NCBI GenBank assembly: GCA_008933995.1
Contig: WARS01004319.1
Location: forward strand, 1,006,422-1,070,421
Direction of reading: 5' to 3'
Length of the DNA: 64,000 bases
Source of the DNA: Datnioides undecimradiatus
Lineage: Eukaryota; Chordata; Actinopteri; Lobotiformes; Datnioididae
The translations under genes and the position numbers were made by a program. Below, piece by piece: positions 38,201-53,200 of this stretch. The notes below the pieces were generated by a model. It ran no database searches. It saw nothing but the letters and a program-made list of their open reading frames with translations, and was not told the origin of the DNA. Position 1 is the stretch's first letter. Every line of letters starts with the position of its first letter.

Positions 38201-41200
38201 CTGTATTTCCTCAAATAGAGTTTATCAGGCCTTTATTTGAAGCAGGCTTGTATTAGAGACAGGCCTCTATTCCTAATTCCCTCTGTTTTATAAGGAGATA
38301 TTTTGCCTTGTTTTGAACTGCTCCTGTTTGCCAAGTTGAAGTTTTGATGCATTACGCTGTTTGTGCAAACTTACTTCCTGTGTCTGTTTCAGATTAAAAG
38401 CCCTCTGATGTTTCACTGCACATTTTATTGTGAAACATTCAATGAACGTCAATGACCCAAAAGATTCCTATAAGCCCAAGCTAAGCTAGCATTCATCAGT
38501 AACTTTGACTGAGACCTTTGCTAGTTAGCTAATAGTTAGCCAATGGTAAAATTACATTATCATAACAATGGCTGTTGCTCAAAGGTGGTGATTCCAAGCA
38601 ATAGATTGCAGATGGTTATCCCATAAATTAAGATGCAATGTTCTATCTAGTGTCTTATGTCTAGGGTGATATCACTGCTGTAGATGGTTGCTGAGGTCAC
38701 GAGAGGTTAGAGAGGTTCTTTCTTGTTTACCTCTGTGGTGAACTTTCTAATTAACACATGAAAGTCCTCTGAAATCTTAAATATCCAATAGTTTAATAGA
38801 GGTTTACCTGAGTTCCTCTAAAACGACCGTGCTGTCATAGGGGCCGACCAGGAGTTCCCCCAGGTCTATATCGTTCCCAGTGGGGTGAAAGGTGACTTTG
38901 TAGCCCCTAACGTCTCCGGGTGCTGGATCCCAGGAGACTCTGAAACTGTTCTTGGTGGGCTCTGAGGTCTGGAGGTTTCTGGGAGCCTTGTAGGGTGAAA
39001 CTGGAAATATAAAAACCCGGAGCCAGAACTTCAGGACAAACAAATACAAATAGCAATAAAAGTTTTAACACCAACTGTTGGCAAAGGTTTTGAAGATCAG
39101 CCACACCACATTCAAGCCAGTTTCTCATTAGTCCATAATACAAAACCTTGAACCCGGTGTCATTTGTTAAAAAAGCCCAGTGTCATGCTGTGTGTTAGTA
39201 ATGGTAGCGTGTGATTGAGCAGATGTTTAACTGTGATTTTAGTGTTGTTGTGAGGAGACGCTGCTTCTCTGCAGCGCAGCAGCACCTGTAGTGTGAAATA
39301 TATTCATCTTAACAAGTTGTTTAAACTCGAGTCAGCCTTAAAATCTTATTTTTGGTGGAAGCATGAGGAAAAACAATCTGCCACGCTGAGATTTAGTTGG
39401 AGAACATCAGGGGAAGTCTGGACAATGTAGGGACAGTTTGATTTCGAGGGTCAGATAAAGTCATGCCTGTCCAAATGAGCTATGAGATTAGCATTGGTCA
39501 GATCAAATACTGCATGTGTATGGCATCAAGCAGCAGCTCCTTTCAAAATCAGGCACATAAACTTCGCTTTTTACACTTTAATTAAAGGTTTACCTTCAAA
39601 AACGTGTTAGAAACATGCAGATTCATAAAATTAATAAATATTTGGAGTTAAAGGGCAATTTATAGCTGTGGTTCAGTCCAAATTTGGGACGGTTTGCAAG
39701 AAAGTTTAAAAAAATGACACTGCTACTGATTGAGAGCAAAAACAATGTTTCCTTGATTTGAGAGGAACTGCTGCTTAATCCCACTGACATCCAGTAAAAG
39801 AGCTAAAATAGACTCATTTCAACATTCAAACTAGGATCAAACTGCAAGAAGAAACTTAATCAATATCCAGGGTGGCAGGCCAATCAAAGGACACCCTGTC
39901 ACTTTGGCGATCAGATCCATAAAAAGCTGAAAACCAGCAGCAGGTTTTTAAATTTCATCCCACCAACGATAACGTTTTTAAGGACGAACTCAGGTTTAAA
40001 CGTCTTGGTTAAGATGGACGCGTTTCTGCAGTGTACTGTCTGTCGTAGGGTTGAATTATGGACCAACGTACGTGTCGTTCCTACTCCTTGCCTTGCTTTT
40101 CCTTCCCCGCGCTTGTAGATGGGGTGCACGGTGATGTTGTACGTGGTCACGGGCTGCAGGCGCTTCATGATGGTGGACGTGCTCGTCCCGGGGATCTTGA
40201 GGGCCACTTCTTTGCCTCCATCACTGGGAACGTACCTAAGCCGGTAGTGGGAAACCTTGCCCGGCGCCGGCATCCACGTCACTTTCATGGTTCGCTCGGT
40301 TTCGTCCGACACAGTCAACGATTTAGCTGCAGCAGAGGCTTGAAGACAAAAAAGAAATGAACCAATAAAGTGATATTTTCCGCTTAATCTTGTGTTTTAA
40401 TGTAAAATACTGTCCATGGTATACATAAAATAAAATGCTTTCATGCTTTTTTAAGCTTCAAGTCAATGAAAATACATGTTTTCTGTCTGCAAAAGTCACA
40501 AATTCCACAATAAATACCAAATTATTTAATGACCCGTCATATTAGAGGTGCTAAATATTAGTTTGTCACATACAGTAAAATGGAAAACTGAACACTGGCC
40601 AAACCCTGAGTACACCACGAACTGTACAGAGTTTGACTGTTGATGCAAATGTGCTTCTTCGATAAAATACGATAAATACATATATATAATTTAAAACAAG
40701 CCACTCCTCTTCTGTTGGCCACTTCACAGCCACTGAAGTCTGAAGTCTAAAAACATCATCCTGCCCTCTCTCTTTTCCAGCCCAGTGTGGTTTCCCTTTA
40801 TATTCCTTCCGTAATAGTTATGGATTCATAACTGCAGGCCTAAACGTTGAGCAACAGCATCAGATTCATGCCAGAACTAATTGGTTATGAATTAGGCATT
40901 TGCCCAGAAGTGATCAGTTTGGAGGAAATGCTAACCACATTTTCCCTTTTCCCCCCCGAAACATGCGAAGCCCTATAAAATGAAATTAACTTATTCCGAT
41001 GATTCTGCAAGTGATTAAATTTTTAAAAAAAACTTTGCAAGGGAATAATGTGTATATTTAATGATCCCAGGGAAAGTTTTGCAGACTACTTGATTTCACT
41101 CTGGAGGGTTTTTTATTGGTGGAAAAGAAATTGCATCCAGCTTTTCAACGTGTTGATAGATATGAACAAATCTGCGAAGCTGGAGATGCAATAGTTCTAC

Positions 41201-44200
41201 TGGAGCGAGGTGTCGAGGGTCACCGCGGACCGAAACGTGTTCGGTGATCTGCACGCCGCTTCGTGTTTTGGGGTGGCCTGTTTGCGTGGATTTGATTTCC
41301 CATGTGTGCGCGCAGGGTGAGGGGTGTGTTGACACGTTTAGAGCGCGCCGTGTCTCTGATGCAACGTGTCGACGTGCAGTTCACGGTGCGTCATTCACTG
41401 GACACACACGTTGGACACAGTCACAGCACAGCACAGCAAAACTGTCGCCACGCCAGCCTCTCGCGCTGAGCTGCAGTTTGAAACGAATCGGAATGAACAC
41501 CTTCGTTTAAAACTGGATGATTTCCACCCACCAGAACGCAGAAATCTCGTGGACGATGCCAACTGTACCATTACACAGCCTCTGAAGCCTATTTAGTTTT
41601 TTTCTTGATAAAAGGAAGTGTTTAATGTACTTTGACTCGCATTCATGTGGCGCGCTGCCTTGTAATCAAAGCACAGCATCTTCCTGCCAATTGTCAACAC
41701 TGAGAATATTGTAAAAAGCTTCCTAAACATCCCTCAGAGCGTTAAAGAAATGGGTTTGTGACCTGAACGCTGGCTTTTAAACACCTGGACCGACCCCTCT
41801 GAGGTCTCTCAGGTGACCCTCGAGCAACTTGAACCGCCAAGTGATTTAGCAGAGCTGCATGTTTGATCTGAATCACAGAGAAACGTTAGCTTGTTGCTAA
41901 ATATTAGCTGTTTCCGCTTTGGTTTATGTACTTATTTCTATCCTTTTTTACCTTTAACGCTCTCATTTTCTTCTTTTTGCAACACATCACTCTGTAAACT
42001 AGGTTTTGAAAAGTATCATTCATGATTGGCGAACCAATCAGAGTGTGTGTGCATCTTACCATCGGTGGTTTCCTGTCCAACGAGCGCGTCGCTGTCTCTG
42101 TGATCGTAGTTGGCGACCACGGACACTTGGTACAGCGTCTCCGGGCTCAGACTTTGCAGCACGGTGCTGGTCACGTCTCCGGGCACCGTTTTCTCTCCGG
42201 CCTCCTCAGAGAACTGCGACTTCCACTGAATCTGATACGTCCTCACGTTGCCGGGCGCCGCCGTCCAGGACACAGCGAAGCTGCTGTCCGTCACGTCGCT
42301 GGTGACCAGGTCTTTAGGCGGGCCCACCTCTGAAAACAATGAATGGACGGTTTATTAAAGGTTCAACACACAGGAATCAGGAACCCATGTTTTAATGCTT
42401 GAATTTGAACCAAAATGTATATTTCTTGAACTACACTCCCTGATTTTGTGCACAACACCCTCACATTTCCTCCCAGATGTTTTGAAACTCAAGTTTTATA
42501 TCGTATAAAGTCATCCTGGCTGGGCGGCTCAAATGTTCTTTCCAGTATTTAACAGTTTCTTTTTCTCTTTCTTTTCTTAAAACCGTCGTCCCTGTAAAAC
42601 AAAGGAACCATTTGGACGAGCTGGCAGATCAGATTATTTTCTAAAATGGAAACTATTAAAAGGCCCTCGAGTGGACGAGAAGAGCTGAGCAACAACTCAC
42701 CACGGCTACGAGGGCAGAGACGTGTGGAGACGACGTGTGATTTGGGTGTTTCTGAGGATATTTTGAGACTTTCCTGCAGCATTAGCGAGCGCAGAGCATC
42801 GTGAAACATGTCAGGATCCGGCTGAACCCCGAGTGTCCACGAAGCCAGGCGGATAACAAGGGAGGGAATCTCTACATTGTCGTTTCTCGGACATCTTTAT
42901 TCCATCAACTCTGTGCTTCCCTCTGTTCGCATCTCGGCTGATATTCAGCGTTTGGCAGACGCAGCGTTCAACTGAAGCTGCTTTCTTGTGGGTTTTCAGC
43001 TTCATAACGACCCTCTGACGGTTCAGTTTATAACTCAAGTCTTATTTCTGAAGGTTTGACTCCCTTTTCCAGTTGAACCCAGTATTTAACTGTATTTGAT
43101 GTTAAAAATGGACATTTTGTGCAACATTTAAACAGAGTTTTAACAGAGTTTTCTCCTCCAGAAACAAACAGCGTCGTTGTCTAAATTAGGGAATAGCAAC
43201 AAATGTACCTGTCTTAATATGTTAGTATCTAATGTTTGCTCATAGTAATTGCATTGTTGGTTGTGACGGTGATGCTTAATAGTTACAGCCCGGCTTAACA
43301 TGTGACCTACTGTGTATGTTCATGGTCCCCAGAGGATGCCTTGATGTTTCCCATCAGGCCCAAACTTCTAAATGTTCATAACAAATATAAAATCTATTGG
43401 ACGCATTAAAAGTGAGTGATTGCATATCGAATGTTGTGATATCCGCCAGTGATGGAAATACCAGTATCTGCGTAAATGTTCCAAATATGCACTTTACATG
43501 CAAACTGTTTTTCCTGGTGTATAATGCAGAAAAGAAAATGAATTATATAAGGTGATGTGTTTCAGAAAGCAGCTTCTGACACATCGCTGCTGAGTCGCTG
43601 CACAGTCACAGAGACAAGCTCTGTTTTCAGTCAAACGCCACTGAATCAGCTGCCATGTTGGTATTTTCCCATATCAGTCGTGGTTCTAGTTGTTTGTTCC
43701 ATCTGATTAAGTAATGAACGTTACAGTCTGATGGACCTGCTCGCGGGGCTTTAGACCCTGATCTACTCCCCAACCCAGAAAATGAGGGTAAAACAAAAAC
43801 AGGTTAACGCTGCAACTTGTTCAGATCATCCAGTCAGACGACATCAGTCGGGTCCTTTTGTTTGTGCATTTCCCGGAGAGATAACTCCTCTTTGCAGAGA
43901 TTAAATGTTGCTTCTGCCAAACAATGACGAGGAAGGTCTGCGTCCACTAATTCAACTTAAACTCCAACCTAAAAACAAATCAAACGCTGAATTCAACCTT
44001 GGTTCAAAGTGACGGAGAGGCTGAATGACATCAGCTCGGGAAAATGTGCCCTGCTCTGAAACTCCTGCGCAGACGGTAAATCAGCAACATACACACAAAC
44101 GTACACATACGCACAGGATTAAAGTGTTTCTTTAGAGGTTTTCGTGACCTCAACTCAACTTTCAGCGTACAGAAGCCAAAGTCCTTATAGATCTGTTTAA

Positions 44201-47200
44201 CCAACTGAGACCAGACCTAATTCCCACCACCGGAGGCTCATGTTGCAACAACAAGACATATGTTCGCTTTCCTATACAGGCGGAGCAGCAGGCTGGAAAT
44301 ATTTAGGACTGATGGAGGAGGAGGAGGAGGAGAAAGGAGGTACGACATCAAATTATAATCCATCTTCAGTTTGGAGTAGGTGACACTGTGAAGCCTCAAA
44401 GGCCAAGTTTCCACCATGTGACGGTTATCACACAACACATCTGATCCGGTGATATAATCAAGAGCGTGAGCGCAGAAATAAATCACAGCCCAGCTCCTGC
44501 CAGCTGATGCAGATCTTAAGAAAAAGGGGCTCTCAGACTGTTTATGGCTGGAAAAAATAGTTTCTGGTCCGGTTTCAGAGCGAGACAAGTCACGGTACTT
44601 CGTCCTCTGCTCACACTGACGGCACAGAGGCGGTGAAAATGTGCGTGTGCTGCGCTGAAAAGGGACATTTCACAAAGGAAATGACTGAACAGATGCACGT
44701 TTGAAGGTGGTTCAGGCCGGATCCAGGAAGTGTCAAGTTGATCTTTTTAAACTGTGCTAAACATGTGGAGGGACGAGCAGTTTGTTTTTAAAAATACGTT
44801 GTGACAGAATCTGAAGTTCAGAAGATCAGCCTCCTCAGCTTGTTGCTAAGACTCTGACCGGGCTTTTAATCTGACAGGCTGCATCTGATTCAAAGTATCT
44901 CTGGCAACACAAAAACACTTCAAACTCAATGCTGCTCCCAGTCCTGGACGGGTCGCACTTCGCCTCATTCCCGTCGATAAATTAGTTTATTCTGGTGCTG
45001 TTATTTCACATGTGCTGCTCAGTCGCCGCTCACTCCCCACCGCGCAGACGCCACTGCAGCCACCATTAGCTGTAACGGGGGGGCGGGGAGCTCTCCACGG
45101 CTGCCGCTGCCATTTTTTATCTGCTTCATGGAGCGCTGTCTCTCAAAGCTGGAAGCCGAGTCGGGAGGTTTTTCTAAAATAACAGCCACAGACAGCCGTC
45201 AGATGGAGTGTGGAATATCTGGCGCTCTGCAGCAGACGCCACCTCAGATGCACCCAGACCTGTTTTTCCACAAGTCATCATGAGGCAAATTTGAACAAAA
45301 CCGCAAGAAGATTTAATGCACTTTGAAGACATTTCCATCTATCTATCAAATATCTATCTATATGTAATAAAGTTTGAAGTTCTAGTTTTCATCATGTTTC
45401 TCTGTTTCACAGTAACGTTTCATTAAGATTAACTTGGATCTTGGTTCAAAATGCTTTATATTGTTTTCAGTGAGTTGTTGCCATACGAGGTACAATCCAA
45501 GAGGTCCAAACTGTTCCTGAACGCAGCATGGCCCGGTAACGAGCATGCTGCAGGTGTGAGTAATAAAAACACCACAGCTAAACAAAGGGCAAACATTAAA
45601 TTCTGTGTAAACCCAAACTTCATGTGGAGCAGCATCGAGATGACGTGGTCAAAGTGTGCAGCTATAACCCTGAGCAGCCACACTCTCCAAGATGGAAGAT
45701 GATGGATCTTGGCTGCTCTAACCAAGAGCATTGCTGGTTGTTTGCAGGGTTGTGCAGCGTGACTTCATCCCCCAGGGTCAGACTGTCAGTGGAGAGCTCT
45801 GCTGCACCGCTCTGAGGCGTCTGAGGGAGGAGACTCAGCACCAACCACCTGAACTGGGACAGGTGGAGCTCTGGTGTCTCCACAGTGACGGTGCAGCTGA
45901 AGGGTCTCTGCTCTGACACAGTGGAGGAGGTCCAGAGGACGTCACAGATGGAGCTGCACAAGGTCACAGAGCAGGACTTCCAGGGAGAGATCAGAGCGTG
46001 GCAGGAGCTCTGGGAGCAGAGCATCACCGCACAAGGTCACTACTCTGCACAAGGTCACTACTCTGAAGAAGATGGCGGCCATGTTTAAATCAGTTTTTGC
46101 TTGGGGTTGGAGCACCTGAAGGGCACACGATTAAAGCACAGGTTGTATTGCTTTCTTTAAGATTTCCTATGTTGGTCTCTGATGCACACAAGTGGGCTGA
46201 CTCTCATTGGTTGGTGTCTGCACATTATTCCCTCACTGTTGCTTTCAGATGCCAGGATTTCAAGTTGATGATATCTGTGGTTGAAGCAGATAAGTCTCCC
46301 CGTGCCCTCGGACACTATGCAGGATGAGAGAGACTCGGTCTGGGACTACCTGCTGCTGAAGCTGCACAGTCGCACTGGAAAGTCTCTTGGCTTATTACTT
46401 TGTGTAAACTTGGCCCCTCGACATGTTCCATCTACCATCGGGGCATTTAAAGCACCTTGAAGTGCGGAGAGTGACTTCAGCTTTTCGTACGGGTGGCCCA
46501 GACAGAGGGGAAAGAAAACTCGCTCAGCTGCTGTTGTTGGTGCCACTCCACATCGGAGGGGAAACGCTGTTCAATGAGCGGAGGAGTAGAGCTGCTGGAG
46601 TTGTTGGCTCGGCAGGGGTCCTGACACAAAGGTCATGTTGCAGAAAGCTGGCGCACTGCAATAAACTTTGTTGAGTTTAACATCTTGTGTCATATGTTTA
46701 TAAGCCACCTTGTGTCTTTTGACACTTCTGAATCTCACTGATCTACTGAACAACTACTTCACACCAAGGTAGCCCCTGCCCTGAAACAAGAACACCAACA
46801 ACTGACCAATGATCTGAGGGTTTGAAGGTGAGGAACTAGATAAAGTTTGAACTCATTTCACTAGATCTCAAATTACTTCTTTCATCCCGATTCGTAGGAG
46901 TCATCATGTGAAACGACACCAAACTGAGCGAGATGCTGCCAGGAAGAGGCTTTTCCAATGATGCATCGTACAAAAGAGGGTTTTTTAGGCTTCCTGGCTG
47001 ACTTTCTGGTTATACCTGGGTATCAAGAAACATTTCTGAACTGTAGCAGTGTTTAATATTTATTTTTATTTGACTCTTGAAGAAACATGCTAAAATTAAA
47101 GTAATGGGAAAGGCTCAAAGCTGGTTTGGCTTCACGAGGGGGACCTACACGATATCAGACAGGCTTTTATTTTAAATAAACTAATTTTAAGCTGTTTTCT

Positions 47201-50200
47201 GGGTCTGCTGAGCCGCCTTCATGACAAAGAACCACAGAGTTTCCAGTTCCAGATACATTAACTTGGAATTAGCGATGATAAGACCCTAAAACCGGAAGAA
47301 GATGAGTGGCAAAGCAAAATGTTCAATTCAAGATTACGAATTTTTGTTTTCTTTATTAACGAACTTTCACCATTTTAAAGAAAAACTGTACTTTGCGACT
47401 TTACAGGGTTAATCTCCCATGATGGCAGCCATTGGTAAAGATAAACATCACCAGTTCTACTTCTTGAATAAATGTGTAGCAGAACAACTAAAACATCTTC
47501 CATCGTAGATGTTGATGGAAATACATCTGAAGTCTTTCACACGTTACTAATCCAAAGAACCGTGGGGAAATGTGTGTTCACAGCCAGTTTGTGTGTGTGA
47601 AGCACCATACAACAGTCAGCAACAAGTCGGGAGATGTCAAATTTATGTTCGCTCTTTCATCACGAGTGCAAACTGGGAGCTAGACTGAGTGCTGTCGGCC
47701 AGAGTTGCCACAGGAATACACAGTGACTTTCGGGTTTTAGCCAAAACCGGCAGCTTTCTGGCCAAGACATTGCCATATGTTGGGAATAATTAAGTCTCGG
47801 TTTAACTCCGACCTCGACCTCACCTGCACTCCTTAAAGCAGGCGCGCAATGAAAACTGCAATCAAGGCAAAAGGTTTCCAATCAAATTGTTTAAATTGTT
47901 TTGGGAGTTTAATGGACACTTAGATGTATACAGGACGTCAAACATTAAAAACAGGACACAGAAACGTCCCCAGCGACGCCTCGTCATCCCGATTTCTTTA
48001 ACTTTCTGGCTTCAGAACTATAATTGCAAAGACGCACTGTCATCACTCTGACTATAGGTTTTCTTTTTTCTTTCTCTCTGCAAGTTTTCCATCCCACAGC
48101 AGCATCCAGCTTCCTCCTGCACCACCGGACCTCCAATCAGGAAGTCCTGGTTCATGTCAAGCTTTGGGGGTCTTTCCAAAACGACTGTTAAAAGCGACAG
48201 AGCTGGTGAATGAAGCCAAAAGCAGCTGCAGCGCCTTTATATATCAGCTGTGGACAGGTTTACACCAAACAACTGGGGCAGAGGGAGCGCATTTACACAA
48301 ACGTCACCCGACTTTATCCCGGGATCGACTGTTGCCATTGTTTAATTAGGAAAGACTGAAAACAAGGTCTCCCCGTAGCGTTTATACGGTAGTTTTTGAT
48401 TTGATATATGACAGAAAACATCGTAACCTGCTGATTTTGGCATGAGGCAGAGTTTTCCATTTTAGCTCCCATTCGGTTGTAAACAGAGATCTCCTGCGCA
48501 CAAGCGAACGAGGCCCCCGTGAAGCTTAACGCTCAGCTCTTACTGTACAATGAGGGGTTTTTACAGTAAGGAAGAGTGAGCTCACTGGGTTTAATGCGGG
48601 TACAGTATCAGAGAGGCTCAGTTTTCCACTGCTTGTGAGGGAAAACAAAGGTAATGAGGAACCTCCTGCCAGCTGCTCTCTGGAGATGTCTGGGGCGCCT
48701 TATCAGCACACCTCAAATGTCCTCACACTGAAGCAGAGCAGCGAATGCAACACAGTGAAACAAATGCAGTGAGCTGTGCCGGGACAGGCCCGACCGGCTG
48801 ACGGTTTAATATCAGCTGCATTGGCAGCACTGTGACCAAGGAGGCATCTGGAGGCCATGCAGGCCAAAATGCAGAGACCGTGGACAACGCTATTAAATTC
48901 CAGACAAGCCCTCACAAGGTGGAGGGAGAGAACAAAAGCATCTGAGAGACAGAGAGAGACAAGGGAGGGAAGGGCAGATATAAAGAAAACAGAGCTAAAG
49001 TGAAATGGGAGGAGAGGTGGGAAGGACAAAGGCAGGAGGTGAGAAGGAGAGACAGCATGAAAGGCAGACACATGGAGACGGAGACATAAACAGAGAGGAA
49101 GACAGAGGCAGAGGCAGGAATGAGTCAGTCCTCCCTGCTCCTCCTAACCTTGCAGCCCTGCTCTCAGCTGGGTTACATTCCTGTCCGGTCTTGCTGTTTC
49201 TCATCTTTACCTCTCAGGCTGCGCCGCTGCCGTGTCCACCGTTACCACACGGGCCTCGCCAGAGCTGCAGCTTCAGGGTCGCAGCTGCAGCCAATGAGCA
49301 AACACTGCTGAGCTACATCCTTTAAACCAAGTTCAGGACCTCCATGATGGCGTCAGCACCTATTTAAGCTCACCTATTTGGTGTAAAAACTCCTTTTTCA
49401 ACATTTATTTTGTTGGACATTAAGCACAAAGTCCCCAAACGTTACCGAAGTGAGGCTGCACCACCAGGAAGCTGCGGTGTTGCTCATTTTCGCTCCTTTA
49501 TGCATCAATAGCCAACCATCTGCATGCAGCCCGACATGTTTTTGCTACCGTCTCAACGCGCCTGGTGGACAGACGTGCATGAACACATCGCCCTGTGCTG
49601 ACTCTCAGTAGATCATAAGCATAGCCACACACACGTCCACTGACCCCGACCTCTGGACCCATTTTAAAGGAATAATAAAAGTTGATATCCACAGCAACAA
49701 GATACACACATGGACATTCAGCAATGACGCACATGTGCAACATTATTTCATTCATACGCATAATAGTTGATAACGCTGCCCGCTAACGACCTGCAGCCAT
49801 CAGGTTAAGCTAACATCAATAAACTAAAGACAAGAAACACATTGAAATCATCAGCTAACCCACTAATGACTGTCTCATTGGTTTTGTTTAATTGATCATT
49901 GATACTTTACTACTTTTCACCTTTCAAATCCATTTTCAGGACAAACCTCTCAGTTATGACGGCGTGCTGAGTCCTTCACGAAACTTTAATCTGAAGCAGC
50001 CTTTTTTTTACTATGTGCTGATATTCTGCAGACCAAAGGATTGATCCAGTGAATATTAGCAGATTATGCACAATACCAGTTGAACCAGGAAGTTGTACCA
50101 GCCTGTGTGGACATGTGATCATCATGCTCTGTGATGTTTGTTGCGTCAGCGTTTCCTAAAATCACCTCACAGCTTAATTAAAGCTACAGGACGATCTGAG

Positions 50201-53200
50201 CTTCAAACAGACCTCAGGGGGCGGGCCCTCGATCCCGTTTATTGACTTGATGAGTGAACTGAAGCTCTGAAGATCACCAACAGCCAACCTCTATGAAACC
50301 TTCTTCTTCTTCTCCTCTCCCTCTCAGCACCTCTCTGCTCTTGTTCTGTACTGTTTGTTATTGCTCTCCTGTAACAATAAGCCCGACCTTTGAAGCCCCT
50401 CTGGTTACTGACAGTAGGATCACCTCCAACACTTTGCTCCGGAGCAAAATAAAGCCACGATCAAACACGGACCGACATTGAACGTTTCCCCTCCGATGAC
50501 TTGGCCGTCTTCCAGGGTTTAGTCACGGCAATTACAGTGAAACCTCAAACGTTAGCTGTGGTTGTGGAGCCTCGCAGTCATAATAAAAATGAAGTAATCT
50601 CTTAATCTGGGAGGATCGGCGGGTCACAGCTCTGCGCGGCAAAACGACAAGCTTCAAGTTAATGGGTTGTTTATTTTGCGTCTCCACATCAGATGTGAAG
50701 ACAGACACGGTGTGTTTATCCGCCGTAACCTTTGTAGAAAATACATTTAAAAAGGTTAATTTTAGGTCTGAAAATACAGATGAAGTCAGCAAAAGTGGTG
50801 CCAGCTGCGTTTTATATCCTCACACTTCACCCGGAGCTTTACTTTAAACAAGATAGACACAAGATTTTAAATGTTTTAAATGTGTCTGGGGTAGTGACTT
50901 ATTAATGGATTATGTTAATTGTTCATGCTGAGTGATGAATTCATGTTGTTTTATAAAGATTTAGCCTTTTTACTTTGTGCAAACGCAGCTTTAGCTACAA
51001 CAAAACAGCTGATTATATGCATCTGTCTTACCTACTTGCAACCAAATATGAACAATTCAACAAAAAGGAACTGCGTTACCTTCGAGCGTGGTGCCGCGTC
51101 CCTCCAGAGCGTCACCAAGGCCGGACGGGTATCGCGCGGTGACGGAGATGTCGTACTCGGTTCCTGGCTGCAGGTTCTTCAGGAGAGCCGCCGTGTTGTC
51201 GCCCTTCACTGATATTTCCTTCTTCGGGCCGCCGGTGGTCGGTCTGTAGGACAAACGGTACTGGAGTACGTTCCCCGGTGCAGGCTCCCAGGAGACCTTC
51301 ATGGAGGACACGGTCTCGTCGAAAACCCTCATGTCACGAGGGGAACCCCTGACTGAGAAGGTGGGAAACAGGGTTCAGGTGAAATTGTGTTAATTAGATC
51401 CTAAAGGGAGCATGGAGAAATCTTTTGCTTCCGAGTAAAGTGACTGTCTTTTGTTTTTTGTTTTTAATTCTGGCTTTAAAAGTTACCAAAAACATTGAAT
51501 TGACACTTTCAGACAAACTCAACTGTATGAACGCCTTAAAAAGATGTTAACAAATTAAAAAAAAAAATTTTCAAAAATGATGCTAACAGGTGGACTACGG
51601 CAGGATGTGATTGGTCGGTTCAAGCTGATGCCAGATTTAGTTTTTCGTGAAGAAAACAATTAGAATTTGATTTGAGAATAAAAAGAAACTGGTTTCTGGG
51701 AGGTTTTTTGGAACACATTGGTGGCAATAAGTGCACATTATGACTGGCGATGTGATCTGAAAGGGTTAAAAAAGCACATTTTACTTCATCTCAGACCACA
51801 CATTGAGAAACAGGGGATAAGTGGCCTAATGTGGCCTTGACTGGGAAGAAAGTGGCTGAGAAACACTGAACACTAAACTCCCAGTGGCTCCAGTTAAGCT
51901 GCACAGTAGAAAACTGTGTTTGTACTGGGCAGCTACCAGAATGTGACTTACTGTAATTACAGCGTGTTCACACAATTCCCCTTTGACAAAAATAATTGTT
52001 ATAATAAAGGTGGTGACTCATGTGGCCTGCTCGGCTGTCTGGTGTTAACGCCTACTGCTGAGCTTTACTGTGAAATGTTTGATTGTTGCTTCTGCCTGAC
52101 GATGGTTTTCCCTACTGAGGGATGAAAATGTCATGGATTTTAAATGAAATACGCAAATGGTAGTCAGAGAAGCTGGAATGAAAAAGAGTAAAGTATTTCC
52201 CAGTATTATTGTCCCAAGTTGGTGGAAAAGACTGCGAGCTAAAGGGGCATAAAAGCCCTCGAGGCGCCGCGTCAAGTCATAGTTTTGAGATAAAGTCATG
52301 GCACAGTAAACATTGTAATGGGAACAATATTGTAAGCCATACAGAGGGAAGAAAAACATAAATCCATCTGAAAAGCAGCTGGATGTTTCATGTCAAAGAG
52401 GTGCAAGCTGGGATTAATCCTGCCTCTCTTCTTCTTCTTCTTCTTCTTCTTCTGTTTTTTTGTTTTTAACCCATCAGAAGAATTCACCTCAGACGACGTG
52501 CAGCTGCCTCGTCCGAAGGGGCTGCAAGCACCAGGAGGGGGAACGCTGCACTCAAACATGGTAAGAAATGCTGTTGCCATGGCGATAGCGTTGTTTATTT
52601 CCAGCTGTGTCTCCGACCTCCTGGCTCGAGGGGCAATAGTTTACGGAAGATGTGTACTTCCTGCCTGAAAAGTGCTAAAGCGAGCAAACCCCCCCAACAC
52701 TGGAAGTTTCTCCATGAGATAATGTCCCGTCAAGAATCTACGAAACGTCACCAAAGTCTGGACGGTTGGTAACTTTCCCTTCTCCATTGTTTATCACCTC
52801 TGAGTACATCCCGACCCACTTCTATTTCCCAGTTTCCTGCGCTTCCGTCTGTTTTTCATTCCTTTCTCTGTAAGGCTGGGCAGATCTGACGAGGAGCTCG
52901 ATGGGTGGCAGGTTGTACTAACACTACAGAGTTCACTTTCCACCAGGGGGAGGGGAGTTGGGGTCAAAAATGTGTGGACTCCTGGCACTCCCAGGCAATT
53001 TTTGGGATGAAAGCAAACGTCAAGCGGCATGATGATGAGTTCAGAAAACACGTGGACAAACAGAGACGATGTCAGAGTGAAGTTTAAAACTTATTTCCAT
53101 TGTGGTCTACAAATGACGCAAATAGACGGAAAGATGGATTGGACCCAGAAGGTCTCCCTCATCCCAACATCTTTGCGATTTAAAGGTACAATTAGGTTTT

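Larger units (their letters stand above)
37817..42059 (-). other. Introns of FN3-7 and FN3-8
   Basis: Introns at 37817-38807, 39001-40071 and 40339-42059. A probable repeat lies near 38200 and a CpG-richer patch at about 41150-41400. Nothing else is recognised. Confidence 0.55.
42330..51079 (-). other. Long intron between FN3-5 and FN3-6
   Basis: 8.75 kb, the longest complete intron in the window. It carries a copy of repeat family A, a mariner relic, a GC-box-like GGGGGCGGGGAG near 45075 and a purine-rich tract at about 48920-49120. I find no exon in it. Confidence 0.6.
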
